DNA of 64,000 nt from Burkholderiales bacterium (GCA_028868855.1 JAGWTR010000012.1:1-64000); one strand, 5' to 3'. Numbered from the stretch's first letter, positions 16,483 through 26,106 are shown. Numbers and translations: made by a program. Notes: a model not told the origin generated them from the letters alone.

Positions 16483-17715
16483 TCAGGCAAACACCGTCAG
16501 CACGCCTGTGTAGCCGTACAGGTGGTGGCGGGCGATCTCGCCGCCAGCGAACATGCCGACCAGCGGGATGTCACCCAGGGCGTGCTGGATGATCTGCATT
16601 TCGGCATTCGGGCCGCCAAAGTGGGGCCCACCACGGCCGGCGCAACTGATGTAGATGGCGCCCGCAGGGGGGCGGCTCGTGCCGTCTTGCGGGTCGAATT
16701 CTTCGCGGATTTCGGCACAGATGCGCACCAGATCGCGCCGCGCGGCCGCCACATTGCGCTGACAGAACGCCAGGTGCATGCCTGGCTCGACCAGGTCGCT
16801 CACGGCCACCCCCTGGCGCTGCGGGTCCAGTCCGATCAGGTGGCGCACGCGGGTGTCGGCCCCGAAGTGCTGGCGGCTTTCCAGCAGATCGCTGTTCGCG
16901 TCGGTCAGTCCCACCAGGGTCGCGCGCACCTTGGGTAGTACCTCGCGTGGCAGACCCTGCGAGGTCACGGCCGCAGTCAGGTTCAGGTCGCGCAGCAGGC
17001 ATTGCAAGGCCGGTTCGCCATCGAGTTCATACACCACGTTGCGAGTTGCCGCGGTGATCTGGCGCGCCACGCCGATGGGTTGGCAGCCTTGTGTCACGCG
17101 CGACACCAAGTGCGCCCGGTCTGAAAACGCCACGCCCGAGATGCCGCCCGACCACACGCCAGGGGCCTGTTCTCCATGTTCGGCCAAGGGGTCCAGCGCC
17201 AGGTGGAAACTGTGGGCTCCCCCGGTGCTTAAGCCCCCGAACAGATAGCCGGTGCGGGTGCGCTCGGCCAGTTCGGCGAGCAACTCCTGCAGTTCAGGGG
17301 TGGACGCATCGGCATGCACCTGGGCCGTGTGCGGCACAAAACCCACGCCGCTGTGCAGGGCCAGGGCGCTGCGGCCATCGCGGGGCAAGGGGGGCAGAGG
17401 CTGGCGGCCCGAGAACACGCGGAAGTCGTCACTGGGCAGGGTCGACACCATCACCGCCATGGCCGGCTCGTCGATGTATTCGACCCCGCTGGCGAGCACG
17501 CCTACACCCACGCCGCCGACCCAGGCCACGCCGGGCAGGCGCTCACGCAGGCCGCGCAGGATGGCCGCGATCTGCGGGGCGAGTTGCTCGGTCACGTAGC
17601 ACCAGCCCAAGGTGGCGCCCAGCGCATTGACTCCCTGTGATTCGAGTTGCGCCCACACCCGCGACAAAACCAGATCGGCTTGCGGATGGGTGGCGTGCGC
17701 GTGCAAAAAGCGCAT
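16483..17715 (-). CDS. FIST domain sensory protein
   Basis: A 410-residue protein with FIST N and FIST C domains, a small-ligand sensor module usually linked to signal transduction. The N-terminal part has WVGGVGVGVLASG and the GLSTGG segment; the C-terminal half has the typical CAGRGGPHFGGPNAEMQII and PLVGMFAGGEIARHHLYGYTGVL, ending at the domain boundary. No output domain is attached. It starts five bases after the phaM stop, so the two are co-transcribed, which suggests a link between nutrient sensing and PHB granules. ATG at 17715 is used; the open frame further upstream lies inside phaM. Confidence 0.88.
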   Translation of the reverse strand: MRFLHAHATHPQADLVLSRVWAQLESQGVNALGATLGWCYVTEQLAPQIAAILRGLRERLPGVAWVGGVGVGVLASGVEYIDEPAMAVMVSTLPSDDFRVFSGRQPLPPLPRDGRSALALHSGVGFVPHTAQVHADASTPELQELLAELAERTRTGYLFGGLSTGGAHSFHLALDPLAEHGEQAPGVWSGGISGVAFSDRAHLVSRVTQGCQPIGVARQITAATRNVVYELDGEPALQCLLRDLNLTAAVTSQGLPREVLPKVRATLVGLTDANSDLLESRQHFGADTRVRHLIGLDPQRQGVAVSDLVEPGMHLAFCQRNVAAARRDLVRICAEIREEFDPQDGTSRPPAGAIYISCAGRGGPHFGGPNAEMQIIQHALGDIPLVGMFAGGEIARHHLYGYTGVLTVFA

Positions 17716-17720
17716 GGCGC

Positions 17721-18425
17721 TCAGCCCTCTGATCCTGATCCGGCCGGTCGGCGCTTGGTGCTGGTTGCGCTGCCCTCGGTTTTGCGCGCCGAGGTTTTGG
17801 GGGTGGCACGGGGCCGTGCAGGGCTGGCGCTGGATTGCGGGGCGGCGGCTTGCTTTTCCTGAGGGCTCGCAACGGCCTGGGCCGCTTGAGTGGCCTGAGC
17901 CGCCTGGCTGGCCAGGGTGGTGAACTGTTGCGTCAAGGTGTCCCACCAGCGCATCGGGTTGACGGCGGGGCCTGCGCCTTCCTTGTCGGGCGAAGGCTCC
18001 GTGGCCGGCGCTTCCGGTGCAGGCGGCGCCTCGGTCGAACCCGTCGCGCTGGCGCGGGCCTTGAGCGAGTCGCGCACGGCGTCCATCGACACATTCATGC
18101 TACGCAAGGTGGTGAGCGTCATGCGCTGCACTTCCAGGCCCTGGATCGTCATGCTGATCAGGCGGGCGTTTTGCTCCAGCCAGAACTGCACCGTGCGCAG
18201 GTCCTGAATGCGTTTGTCCAGTTCGTCCGGGTCCAGCGTGGGCATGGACCAGCTCCCTGAGCCACCCGAGGCCGCGCCTTGCGCCCCCTGCATGTGGGGC
18301 AGGGCACTGCCGGCGGCCTTCATCCAGTCTTGAAAGAAGGACATGCCCGCGCCCAGTCCGCTGAACGCCGAAGGGGTGTCAGACGGGCCGTGGACGGGAT
18401 CGGGGCTGGGGGGGCGTGTAGGCAT
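17721..18425 (-). CDS. phaM: PhaM-type polyhydroxyalkanoate granule regulatory protein
   Basis: A 234-residue protein matching PhaM, which activates PHB synthase and links granules to the nucleoid. The conserved core is PTLDPDELDKRIQDLRTVQF followed by WLEQNARLISMTIQGLEVQRM and TTLRSMNVSMDAV, about residues 60-115. The C-terminal tail is Ala, Lys and Ser rich with basic repeats (PRATPKTSARK, STKRRP), the DNA-binding type of tail known for PhaM. AGGAG ahead of the ATG at 18425 supports the start. It is divergent from the phosphatase gene at 18487 and heads a two-gene unit with the FIST protein. Confidence 0.85.
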   Translation of the reverse strand: MPTRPPSPDPVHGPSDTPSAFSGLGAGMSFFQDWMKAAGSALPHMQGAQGAASGGSGSWSMPTLDPDELDKRIQDLRTVQFWLEQNARLISMTIQGLEVQRMTLTTLRSMNVSMDAVRDSLKARASATGSTEAPPAPEAPATEPSPDKEGAGPAVNPMRWWDTLTQQFTTLASQAAQATQAAQAVASPQEKQAAAPQSSASPARPRATPKTSARKTEGSATSTKRRPAGSGSEG

Positions 18426-18486
18426 GACAAAGCTCCTGAAGTCTCGGCTCATTGTGCCCTCAAGCCACCGCATAATCCGCACCTTG

Positions 18487-20082
18487 ATGCAACGCCGAGA
18501 ACTCCTTCGCCACCTCAGTCTGACCGCCGCTGCCGTGGCGTGGCAGCAGCTGTTCGCGCCCGCAGTGCGGGCGCAGGCCTCCACGCAGCACGATTGGCGC
18601 GAAACCGCTGAGGTGTTCACGCTGGGCGTGGCCAGTGGCGAACCCCGCCCCACCTCCGTTGTGCTGTGGACCCGACTGGCCCCCAAGCCGACGCAGCCGG
18701 ATGGCGGCATGCCCGCTCAGTCCGTGCCGGTGCAGTGGGAAGTGGCCACCGATGCCCGGTTTGCCAACGTGGTGCGCGCTGACGTGGGGCTGGCCGATCC
18801 GGCCCGCGCGCACAGCATTCACGTTGACGTGTCCGATCTGCAGCCGGGGTGCGAATACTTCTACCGCTTTCAGGCCGCCGGCCAGACCAGCCCGGTGGGC
18901 CGCACCCGCACCGCGCCCGATCCGCTTGAAGCGACGCCGCGCCTGCGCGTGGCCCTGGCCTCCTGCCAGCACTATGAAGCCGGGCATTTCAGCGTGCACC
19001 GCGACATCGCCGCCAGCGACGTCGACCTGGTGCTGTTCGTGGGCGACTACATCTACGAAACCGAATTGCCAGGCCCCCTGCGCGTGCGTCAGCACTCGCA
19101 TGTCTTTCCAGACGATCCGGCGAACTTCACCTTGAGTGACTACCGCCTGCACCATGCCGCATATCGGCAAGATGCCGATTTGCGCGCCAGTCATGCCGCC
19201 CACCCCTGGCTGATGGTGTGGGACGACCACGATGTGCTGAACGACTACGCGGGCGATTCCGAGCCGGACCACAAGCTGGACGCGGCGCAGTTCGTCAAGC
19301 TGCGCGCGGCCGCCTACCAAGCCTATTTTGAGCACCTGCCCATCTCGCCCAGCCGCGCGCCGGTGGGCGGGCGCATGCTCATGCACGAACGCTACGAGTG
19401 GGGCCAGTTGGCCGAATTCTGGACCGTGGACACGCGGCAGTTTCGCGCAGCCCATGTGTGCAAGGGCTGGCGCGGCCCCAGCAATGGCCGCATGTTGTTC
19501 AACTGCCCCGAAGTGCTTCAACCCGAACGCAGCATGCTGGGACAGGATCAGGAATTCTGGCTGGCCGATGGCCTGGCCAGCAGCACCCGGGCCTGGAAGC
19601 TCATCGTTCAGTCCACCCAGGTCAGCCCGAGCGGTCTAAAATCCCCGATGGGTCGCCTGCTCTATGGCGATGGCTGGGACGCCTTCCCGGCCGCCCGCGA
19701 GCGCTTGATGGCCGCGATTGCCCAACCCCGTGTGCCCGATGTGGTCTGCCTCGGCGGGGACGTGCATCGCCATGTGGCGGCCAATCTGCGCCTCAATCCA
19801 GCCGACCCGACCTCGCCCATCATCGCCAGTGAGATCGTCACCTCGTCCATTACCAGTCGGGGTTTGAGCGAACTGTTGACCCAGTGGATGAAGGCGGCCA
19901 ACCCGGACCTGCTGCATGCGCGCAGCGATGAGCGTGGCTTTGTGTTGCTGGACATCTCGCCCAGTCAGCTCTGCTGCGAGTTTCGCGCCACGGCCCACCC
20001 GGTGCGCGCCGATTCAAGGCTGCACACGCAGGCGCGCTATGTGATTGACCGTGGCGTGCCGGGCTTGCGCCGAGCACGGTGA
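18487..20082 (+). CDS. PhoD-like alkaline phosphatase, Tat-exported
   Basis: Secreted metal-dependent phosphatase of the PhoD family, 531 residues, likely a phosphomonoesterase or diesterase used to obtain phosphate. A twin-arginine signal (RRELLRHLSLTAAAVAW) fixes the start at 18487. It then has the Fn3-like N-terminal domain (FTLGVASGEPRPTSVVLWTR) and the metallophosphatase domain with LASCQHYEAG, LVLFVGDYIYE, MVWDDHDVLNDY and CLGGDVHRHVAANL near residues 165, 185, 245 and 420, which supply the metal ligands. The TAT route fits an enzyme folded with Fe and Ca in the cytoplasm. Confidence 0.92.
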   Translation: MQRRELLRHLSLTAAAVAWQQLFAPAVRAQASTQHDWRETAEVFTLGVASGEPRPTSVVLWTRLAPKPTQPDGGMPAQSVPVQWEVATDARFANVVRADVGLADPARAHSIHVDVSDLQPGCEYFYRFQAAGQTSPVGRTRTAPDPLEATPRLRVALASCQHYEAGHFSVHRDIAASDVDLVLFVGDYIYETELPGPLRVRQHSHVFPDDPANFTLSDYRLHHAAYRQDADLRASHAAHPWLMVWDDHDVLNDYAGDSEPDHKLDAAQFVKLRAAAYQAYFEHLPISPSRAPVGGRMLMHERYEWGQLAEFWTVDTRQFRAAHVCKGWRGPSNGRMLFNCPEVLQPERSMLGQDQEFWLADGLASSTRAWKLIVQSTQVSPSGLKSPMGRLLYGDGWDAFPAARERLMAAIAQPRVPDVVCLGGDVHRHVAANLRLNPADPTSPIIASEIVTSSITSRGLSELLTQWMKAANPDLLHARSDERGFVLLDISPSQLCCEFRATAHPVRADSRLHTQARYVIDRGVPGLRRAR

Positions 20083-20265
20083 CCTAGACACTCTGGCCGT
20101 GCGCAATTGCGCCAGGGCTTGCAGGCCGTTTCCGAGACCGCTCGGGACGATTTCAAAAGCACCGGCGTTCCAGGCACTGACGGGCGCTTTGCCAGAAGAT
20201 GCTGTTGTAGTCGAGCGGGTTGACGGGGCGATCCATGCTCGATGGTAAGGCTTGGAGAATGGCGA

Positions 20266-20823
20266 TCAGGCCCGCAAGCGGCTGTTGGCCGGCACGCTGG
20301 CCAGCAGAAACTCCATCTGATCGGTCAGGATGCGGCGCCCGCGCAAGATCATGTCTTCGTGCAGGCTGGGCACATAGGGCAGGTAATACAACTGCCAGCT
20401 CAGTTCGTTCAAGGTGCGGTTGCCCTTGCGGCCATTGCAGTTGCGACAGGCGGTGATGCAGTTCATCCAGGAATCAACACCGCCGCGCGAAGTTGGCACG
20501 ATGTGCTCGCGGGTCAGGTCGTCCCACTGAAAATGTCCGCCGCAATAGGCGCAGACCTGGCGGTCACGGGCGAACAATTTTGGGTTGGACAAGGCGGGCT
20601 GCTGGCGCCATGCTCGGCTGGGCACGGTGCCATGCACTGCGATGATGGGATGCAATTCAAGGCGTGACTGCAGCCCTGTGCGACGCTGGATGCCGCCTCG
20701 CAAAACGAAGCACGGATCGCCCAGGGTCCAGGCGATCGCCTCATTCGCATACAAGCCTGCCGCATCCTTGGCCGACAACCAAGCCTGCGGGCGACCTGAC
20801 ACGTCCAGTTGCAGCACGTCCAT
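20266..20823 (-). CDS. HNH endonuclease
   Basis: HNH family nuclease of 185 residues. The nuclease fold is clear: CAYCGGHF with its zinc-binding CxxC, LTREHIVPTSRGGVDSWMNC with the catalytic His and Asn, and CRNCNGRKGNRTLNE with the second CxxC, all between residues 85 and 145. The N-terminal 80 residues (MDVLQLDVSGRPQAWLSAKD) are those of the widespread stand-alone HNH proteins whose role is unclear. ATG at 20823; further upstream the frame is open but poor in protein-like sequence. No restriction or phage genes are nearby. Confidence 0.88.
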   Translation of the reverse strand: MDVLQLDVSGRPQAWLSAKDAAGLYANEAIAWTLGDPCFVLRGGIQRRTGLQSRLELHPIIAVHGTVPSRAWRQQPALSNPKLFARDRQVCAYCGGHFQWDDLTREHIVPTSRGGVDSWMNCITACRNCNGRKGNRTLNELSWQLYYLPYVPSLHEDMILRGRRILTDQMEFLLASVPANSRLRA

Positions 20824-21026
20824 GCAGCCTCCAAACCCCAGAAGGGGGATTGCTGCTGTCAAGAATAATCCACCGCGTGTGACATTCGCTACCGTGGGGG
20901 CAAAGATCGGGGCGTTTTGCCGACAGAAAGGCGCAGGAAAGCCGTTCTGATCAGCCCGGTTGTCTAAAAAACCCAAAAAAAAGTTGCCCACGGGGCGCTC
21001 AGCTGCCTTACTATTCTGAAAAATAG

Positions 21027-21040
21027 CACGATCGTTCGTT
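21027..21040. promoter_or_regulatory. Likely operator before the fad-operon TetR gene
   Basis: GCACGATCGTTCGTT lies 18-31 bases before the GTG start at 21058. Read on the minus strand it contains CGAACGATCGT, the same 11-mer as the left arm of the operator at 13677. It is one half of that larger palindrome only, so autoregulation is likely but weaker. It is the main evidence that the regulator at 21058 also acts on the gene ending at 11785. Confidence 0.6.
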
Positions 21041-21057
21041 TTATTCTAGGAGTTCGC

Positions 21058-21741
21058 GTGTCCGAAATGCTGCAGCACGACGTTAAACACACCGCCGAAG
21101 CGGTGCGTGAGCGTGGGCGCGGGCATCACGGGCCTGCCAAGGGGCAGCAGACCCGCGCGACCATCCTGGACGCGGCCCTGAATCTGGCCTCGCAAATGGG
21201 CATTGAGGGGCTGTCGATCGGCGCTTTGGCCGAGGTGACGGGCATGAGCAAGTCGGGCGTGTTCGCCCACTTTGGCTCACGCGAAGAGTTGCAAATCTCG
21301 GTCATTCGTGAATACCATGAGCGATTTTCCGCTGAGGTCTTCCTGCCCGCCATCCGCGAGTCGCGCGGCCTGCCCCGTCTGCGCGCCATGTTCGAGCGCT
21401 GGGTGGCCATGGTCGCGACCGAGCTTGACTCGGGTTGCATCTACATCAGTGGCGCCGTTGAGTTCGATGACCGGCCCGGGCCGGTGCGCGATGCGCTGGC
21501 TGGCATGGTGCTGACCTGGCATGCTGCCCTGGAGCGGGCCATCCGCATGGCCATAGCGATGGGACACTTGCGCGCTGACACCGACCCGATGCAGATGTTG
21601 TTCGAAATTCATGGACTGATCCTGTCGCTGCACCACGATGCGCGCTTCCTGCGCTCCAAGGGCGCCGAGGATCGGGCCCGCACGGCGTTCGAACGTGTTG
21701 TCCAGTTTTACGCGCAGGGCGCGCCATCCAGCCCACATTGA
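21058..21741 (+). CDS. TetR family regulator of the fad operon
   Basis: Repressor of 227 residues with a GTG start, preceded by AGGAG five bases away. The helix-turn-helix is LSIGALAEVTGMSKSGVFAHFGSREEL at about residues 50-76, and the C-terminal domain (RAMFERWVAMVATELDSGCI, then FEIHGLILSLHHDARFL) matches the TetR subgroup that often precedes acyl-CoA dehydrogenase, FadB and FadA genes in Burkholderiales. By that context its ligand should be a long-chain acyl-CoA. Its own promoter region holds the operator core at 21027-21040. Confidence 0.88.
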   Translation: MSEMLQHDVKHTAEAVRERGRGHHGPAKGQQTRATILDAALNLASQMGIEGLSIGALAEVTGMSKSGVFAHFGSREELQISVIREYHERFSAEVFLPAIRESRGLPRLRAMFERWVAMVATELDSGCIYISGAVEFDDRPGPVRDALAGMVLTWHAALERAIRMAIAMGHLRADTDPMQMLFEIHGLILSLHHDARFLRSKGAEDRARTAFERVVQFYAQGAPSSPH

Positions 21742-21836
21742 TTCATTGATCGTTCCACCAGCCTGAAATCACCATCTTTAAAAGTGTGATCAGGTATTTT
21801 TCACCCACCCTGATTTTGTGACCGAGGAGCTCCAGG

Positions 21837-23627
21837 ATGCCTTCATATAACCCCCCGCTGCGCGACATGCAATTCGTGATTCATGAGCTGCTCGGCGCTG
21901 TTGATGAACTGAAAACGATCCCCGCCTATGCGGATCTGGATGCCGACACGGTCAACGCCGTGCTCGAAGAAGGTGGCAAGTTTGCCTCCAAGGTGCTGGC
22001 CCCTCTGAACCTGGTGGGCGATGCCGAAGGTTGCGTGCTGGACAAGACCACGCACGAAGTGAAGACCCCCACGGGCTTCAAGGACGCCTACAAGCAGTAC
22101 ACCGAAAACGGCTGGTCCGGCTTGAGCGCCGATCCGGAGTGGGGCGGCCAAGGCATGCCTCAACTGGTGAACCAGGCCGTGTACGAAATGATGAACGCGG
22201 CCAACCAGTCGTGGACCATGTACCCTGGCCTGAGCCACGGCGCCCACGCTGCCCTGGAAGCCCACGGCACCGACGAGCAAAAGAAGATCTACCTGCCCAA
22301 GCTGACCAGCGGCGAGTGGACCGGCACGATGTGCCTGACCGAACCCCATTGCGGCACCGACCTGGGCCTGCTGCGCACCAAGGCCGAGCCTCAAGCCGAC
22401 GGCACCTACAAGATCACCGGCGCCAAGATCTTCATCTCGGCCGGTGAACACGACATGGCCGACAACATCGTCCACCTGGTGCTGGCCCGCCTGCCCGACG
22501 CCCCTGAAGGCTCCAAGGGCATCTCGCTGTTCGTGGTGCCCAAGTTCAACGTGAAGGCCGACGGTTCGCTGGGCGAGCGCAATGGCATCTACTGCGGTGG
22601 CCTGGAACACAAGATGGGCATCCATGGCAATGCCACGGCCCAGATCGTTCTGGAAAACGCCAACGGCACCCTGGTGGGCAAGCCCCACCGCGGCCTGCCC
22701 GCCATGTTCGTGATGATGAACGGCGCCCGCCTGGGCGTGGGCAACCAGTCCTTGGGTCTGACGCAAGTCGCCTACGAAAACGCCGTGACCTACGCCAAGG
22801 ACCGCGTGCAGATGCGTGGTCTGTCGGGCGTCAAGCGCCCTGACCTGGCCGCCGATCCCATCATCGTGCACCCCGATGTGCGCAAGATGCTGCTGACCGC
22901 CCGTGCTTACGCCGAAGGCGCCCGCGCCCTGGTGTACTACACCGCCATTGAGCTGGACAAGTCGCACAACCACCCCGATGAAGCCGTCCGCAAGGAATCG
23001 GACGACATCGTCGCCCTGCTGACCCCGATCGTCAAAGCCTTCATCACCGACAACGCGTTCGCCTCGGCGGTGCACTGCCAGCAGGTCTACGGCGGCCACG
23101 GCTTCATCCACGAGTGGGGCATGGAGCAGTTCGTGCGCGACGCCCGCATCAACATGATCTACGAGGGCACCAACACCATCCAGTCGCTGGACCTGCTGGG
23201 TCGCAAGGTGCTGGGCGATGGCGGCGCCAAGCTGACCAAGTTCGGCAAGATCGTGGGCCGTTTCGTCAAGGCCAACGCCGACAACGAGGCCATGCAAGAG
23301 TTCACCAAGCCCCTGGCCGCTCTGGGTGAGAAGGTGCAAGCCTTCACCATGGAAATCGGCATGAAGGGCATGCAAAACCCTGATGAAGTCGGTGCTGCTG
23401 CGGTGGACTACCTGCGCGTGGTTGGCCACATGGTCTACTCCTACTTCTTTGCCCGCATGGCCAAGATCGCTCTGGAAAAGCAAAGCTCGGGCGACAAGTT
23501 CTACATCGCCAAGCTGGCCACGGCCCGCTTCTATTTCGCCAAGCTGATGCCCGAAGTTGAAACCCTGATGGCCACCGCCAAGGCTGGTCTGAAGCCCCTG
23601 ATGGAAATGGACGAGGCCCTCTTCTAA
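21837..23627 (+). CDS. Acyl-CoA dehydrogenase, long subfamily, beta-oxidation
   Basis: FAD acyl-CoA dehydrogenase of 596 residues carrying out the first step of fatty acid beta-oxidation. It has the same extended layout as the 607-residue protein encoded at 11785 and many identical stretches (SGEWTGTMCLTEPHCGTDLG, KIFISAGEHD, NIVHLVLARLPDAP). The catalytic Glu is in MIYEGTNTIQSLDLL at about residue 440. The extra C-terminal domain of about 130 residues anchors this subfamily. GGAG precedes the ATG. It is the first enzyme gene behind the TetR regulator and is followed by the bifunctional hydratase/dehydrogenase and thiolase genes. Codon use in this operon is strongly biased, as expected for high expression. 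Confidence 0.95.
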   Translation: MPSYNPPLRDMQFVIHELLGAVDELKTIPAYADLDADTVNAVLEEGGKFASKVLAPLNLVGDAEGCVLDKTTHEVKTPTGFKDAYKQYTENGWSGLSADPEWGGQGMPQLVNQAVYEMMNAANQSWTMYPGLSHGAHAALEAHGTDEQKKIYLPKLTSGEWTGTMCLTEPHCGTDLGLLRTKAEPQADGTYKITGAKIFISAGEHDMADNIVHLVLARLPDAPEGSKGISLFVVPKFNVKADGSLGERNGIYCGGLEHKMGIHGNATAQIVLENANGTLVGKPHRGLPAMFVMMNGARLGVGNQSLGLTQVAYENAVTYAKDRVQMRGLSGVKRPDLAADPIIVHPDVRKMLLTARAYAEGARALVYYTAIELDKSHNHPDEAVRKESDDIVALLTPIVKAFITDNAFASAVHCQQVYGGHGFIHEWGMEQFVRDARINMIYEGTNTIQSLDLLGRKVLGDGGAKLTKFGKIVGRFVKANADNEAMQEFTKPLAALGEKVQAFTMEIGMKGMQNPDEVGAAAVDYLRVVGHMVYSYFFARMAKIALEKQSSGDKFYIAKLATARFYFAKLMPEVETLMATAKAGLKPLMEMDEALF

Positions 23628-23678
23628 ATCGCCTCCTTCATCTGTTTCCGTAACCCTTAAGTTCCCCTAGGAGAGAAC

Positions 23679-26090
23679 ATGAGTCGATTTAATGTGCGCA
23701 AGGTGGCCGTGCTCGGCGCCGGCGTGATGGGTGCGCAAATCGCCGCCCATCTGGTCAACGTGAAAGTGCCGGTCGTGCTGTTCGACCTGCCGGCCAAGGA
23801 AGGCCCCAAGAACGGCATCGTCACCAAAGCGGTCGAAGGCCTGAAGAAGATGAAGCCCGCGCCCCTGGGCGTGGTCGAAGACGCGGCGTTGATCCAGCAA
23901 GCCAACTACGAGGAACACCTTGAGTTGCTGCGCGGCTGCGACCTGATCATCGAAGCCATCGCCGAACGTCTGGACTGGAAGGAAGATCTGTACAAGAAGA
24001 TCGCCCCCTTCGTCAATGACCACGCCATCCTGGCGACCAACACGTCCGGGCTGTCGATCACGACGATGTCGCAAGTGTTGCCTGAGCAACTGCGCTCGCG
24101 CTTTCTGGGCATCCACTTCTTCAACCCGCCCCGGTACATGTACCTGGTCGAGCTGATCCCCACCCCCACGACCGATGCCAAGATCGTCGACCAGTTGGAA
24201 AGCTTCGTCACGACGGCGGTCGGCAAGGGTGTGATCCGCACCAACGACACGCCCAACTTCATCGCCAACCGCGTGGGGATTGCCGGTGCCTTGTTCACGC
24301 TGATCGAAACCGACAAGTCCGGCCTGACCTATGACGTGGTCGATGACCTGACCGGCAAGAAGATGGGCCGCGCTTCGTCGGCGACCTACCGCACGCTGGA
24401 CATCGTTGGCACCGACATCATGAGCAAGGGTTCGCAAACCCTGCGCGACAACCTGCCCAGCGATCCCTTCCTGGCCAACTTCGCTGAACCGTCGGTTGTG
24501 ACGGCTTTGCTGGCCAAGGGCTTTTTGGGTCAGAAGTCGGGCTCTGGCTTCTACAAAAAAGAAGGCAAGACCGTTCTGCGTTTTGATCCCAAGACGCAAG
24601 AGTACGTGGCTGCCGGCGCCAAGGCCGACAAGGAAGTCACCGACATCCTGCGCCTCAAGCCCGCCGAACGCCTGAAGGCCCTGCGTGAGTCCGCTCACCC
24701 GCAAGCCCAGTTCCTGTGGGCCATTCTGCGCAACACCTTCCACTACAGCGCGGTGATCCTGGGCGAGATCGCCGACACCGCCCGCGACGTGGACTTCGCC
24801 ATGCGTTGGGGCTACGGCAACAAGCAAGGCCCCTTCGAGCTGTGGCAAGCCGCCGGCTGGAAGCAAGTGGCCGAGTGGATCACCGCCGACATCGAAGCAG
24901 GCAAGGCATTGAGCAGCGCTCCGTTGCCCCAGTGGGCGATTCACGGCCCCGTGGCCGACAAGGGTGGCGTGCACCAGCCTGAAGGCTCGTGGAGCGCCGC
25001 TGAAGGCAAGTTCAAGCCCCAGCGCGAACTGCCCGTCTACAAGCGCCAGTTCTTCCGTGAGAGCGTGTTGGGCTCCAATGCCCCGGACGCCGCCACCGCT
25101 GGCAAGACCTTGTTCGAAGATGCGGCCATTCGCCTGTGGACGCTGGACGACGAAGTCGTCATCGCGTCGATCAAGTCGAAGATGCACGCCATCAGCGACA
25201 CCGTGACCGCCGGCCTGGCCAAGGGTCTGCAACTGGCTGAAGCAAGCTACAAGGGCCTGGTCATCTGGTCGCCCGATGCACCGTTCTCTGCTGGCGCCGA
25301 TCTGCAAGCCATGATGCCCGCCTTCATGAGCGGTGGCGGCAAGGCCATTGCCCCGATTCAGAAGGGCCTGCAGGACTTCATGCTGTCGCTGCGTTACTCC
25401 AACGTGCCGAGCGTGGCCGCCATCCATGGCATGGCGCTGGGCGGCGGTTGCGAGTTGGCGGTTCACTGCGCCAAGCGCGTCGCGGCGGTCGAGTCCTACA
25501 TCGGTCTGGTGGAAGTGGGCGTGGGCCTGATCCCGGGCGCCGGTGGTCTGGCTTACCTGGCACGCCGTGCGGCGGAGCAGGTCGAAGCCTCCAAGGGCGT
25601 TTCCGGCCAGGCCGGTGCCGAGCTGATGGGCTTCATCAAGGAAGGCTTCCAGGCCGCCGCGATGGCCAAGGTTGGCGTGTCGGCTCACGAGTCGCGCAAG
25701 TACGGCTACCTGGGCTGGGACGATGTGATCGTGCCCAACAAGGACGAGGTGCTGTTCGTGGCCATTGCGCAAGCCAAGGCCATGTTCGAGTCGGGCTACC
25801 GCGCCCCGCTCAAGCGCCAGTTCGCTGTCGCTGGCCGCAACGTCAAGGCCACGCTGCAATCGTCGCTGATCAATATGCGTGATGGTGGCTTTATCAGCGC
25901 CCACGACTACCTGATCTCTTCGATGATCGCCGACGTGCTGACCGGCGGTGACGTCGATGGCGGCACCCTGGTGAGCGAGGAATACCTGCACGCCCTGGAG
26001 CGCAAGCACTTCGGCACGCTGCTGGACAACCCCAAGACGCAAGAACGCATCATGGGCATGCTGTCGACCGGCAAGCCTGTGCGTAACTGA
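23679..26090 (+). CDS. fadN: Bifunctional 3-hydroxyacyl-CoA dehydrogenase/enoyl-CoA hydratase
   Basis: An 803-residue multifunctional beta-oxidation enzyme with the domains in FadN order: 3-hydroxyacyl-CoA dehydrogenase first (NAD motif GAGVMGAQIAAHLVN at residue 11, FFNPPRYMYLVELI, then GFLGQKSGSGFYKKEG), and enoyl-CoA hydratase last (about residues 490-700, with FSAGADLQAM, AAIHGMALGGGCELAVHC and GLVEVGVGLIPGAGG). This is the reverse of E. coli FadB. The Glu in the VEVGVGLIPG segment is one of the two hydratase catalytic positions. AGGAGAG precedes the ATG. The thiolase follows after 16 bases. Confidence 0.93.
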   Translation: MSRFNVRKVAVLGAGVMGAQIAAHLVNVKVPVVLFDLPAKEGPKNGIVTKAVEGLKKMKPAPLGVVEDAALIQQANYEEHLELLRGCDLIIEAIAERLDWKEDLYKKIAPFVNDHAILATNTSGLSITTMSQVLPEQLRSRFLGIHFFNPPRYMYLVELIPTPTTDAKIVDQLESFVTTAVGKGVIRTNDTPNFIANRVGIAGALFTLIETDKSGLTYDVVDDLTGKKMGRASSATYRTLDIVGTDIMSKGSQTLRDNLPSDPFLANFAEPSVVTALLAKGFLGQKSGSGFYKKEGKTVLRFDPKTQEYVAAGAKADKEVTDILRLKPAERLKALRESAHPQAQFLWAILRNTFHYSAVILGEIADTARDVDFAMRWGYGNKQGPFELWQAAGWKQVAEWITADIEAGKALSSAPLPQWAIHGPVADKGGVHQPEGSWSAAEGKFKPQRELPVYKRQFFRESVLGSNAPDAATAGKTLFEDAAIRLWTLDDEVVIASIKSKMHAISDTVTAGLAKGLQLAEASYKGLVIWSPDAPFSAGADLQAMMPAFMSGGGKAIAPIQKGLQDFMLSLRYSNVPSVAAIHGMALGGGCELAVHCAKRVAAVESYIGLVEVGVGLIPGAGGLAYLARRAAEQVEASKGVSGQAGAELMGFIKEGFQAAAMAKVGVSAHESRKYGYLGWDDVIVPNKDEVLFVAIAQAKAMFESGYRAPLKRQFAVAGRNVKATLQSSLINMRDGGFISAHDYLISSMIADVLTGGDVDGGTLVSEEYLHALERKHFGTLLDNPKTQERIMGMLSTGKPVRN

Positions 26091-26106
26091 TCGATCGGAG
26101 CACAAC

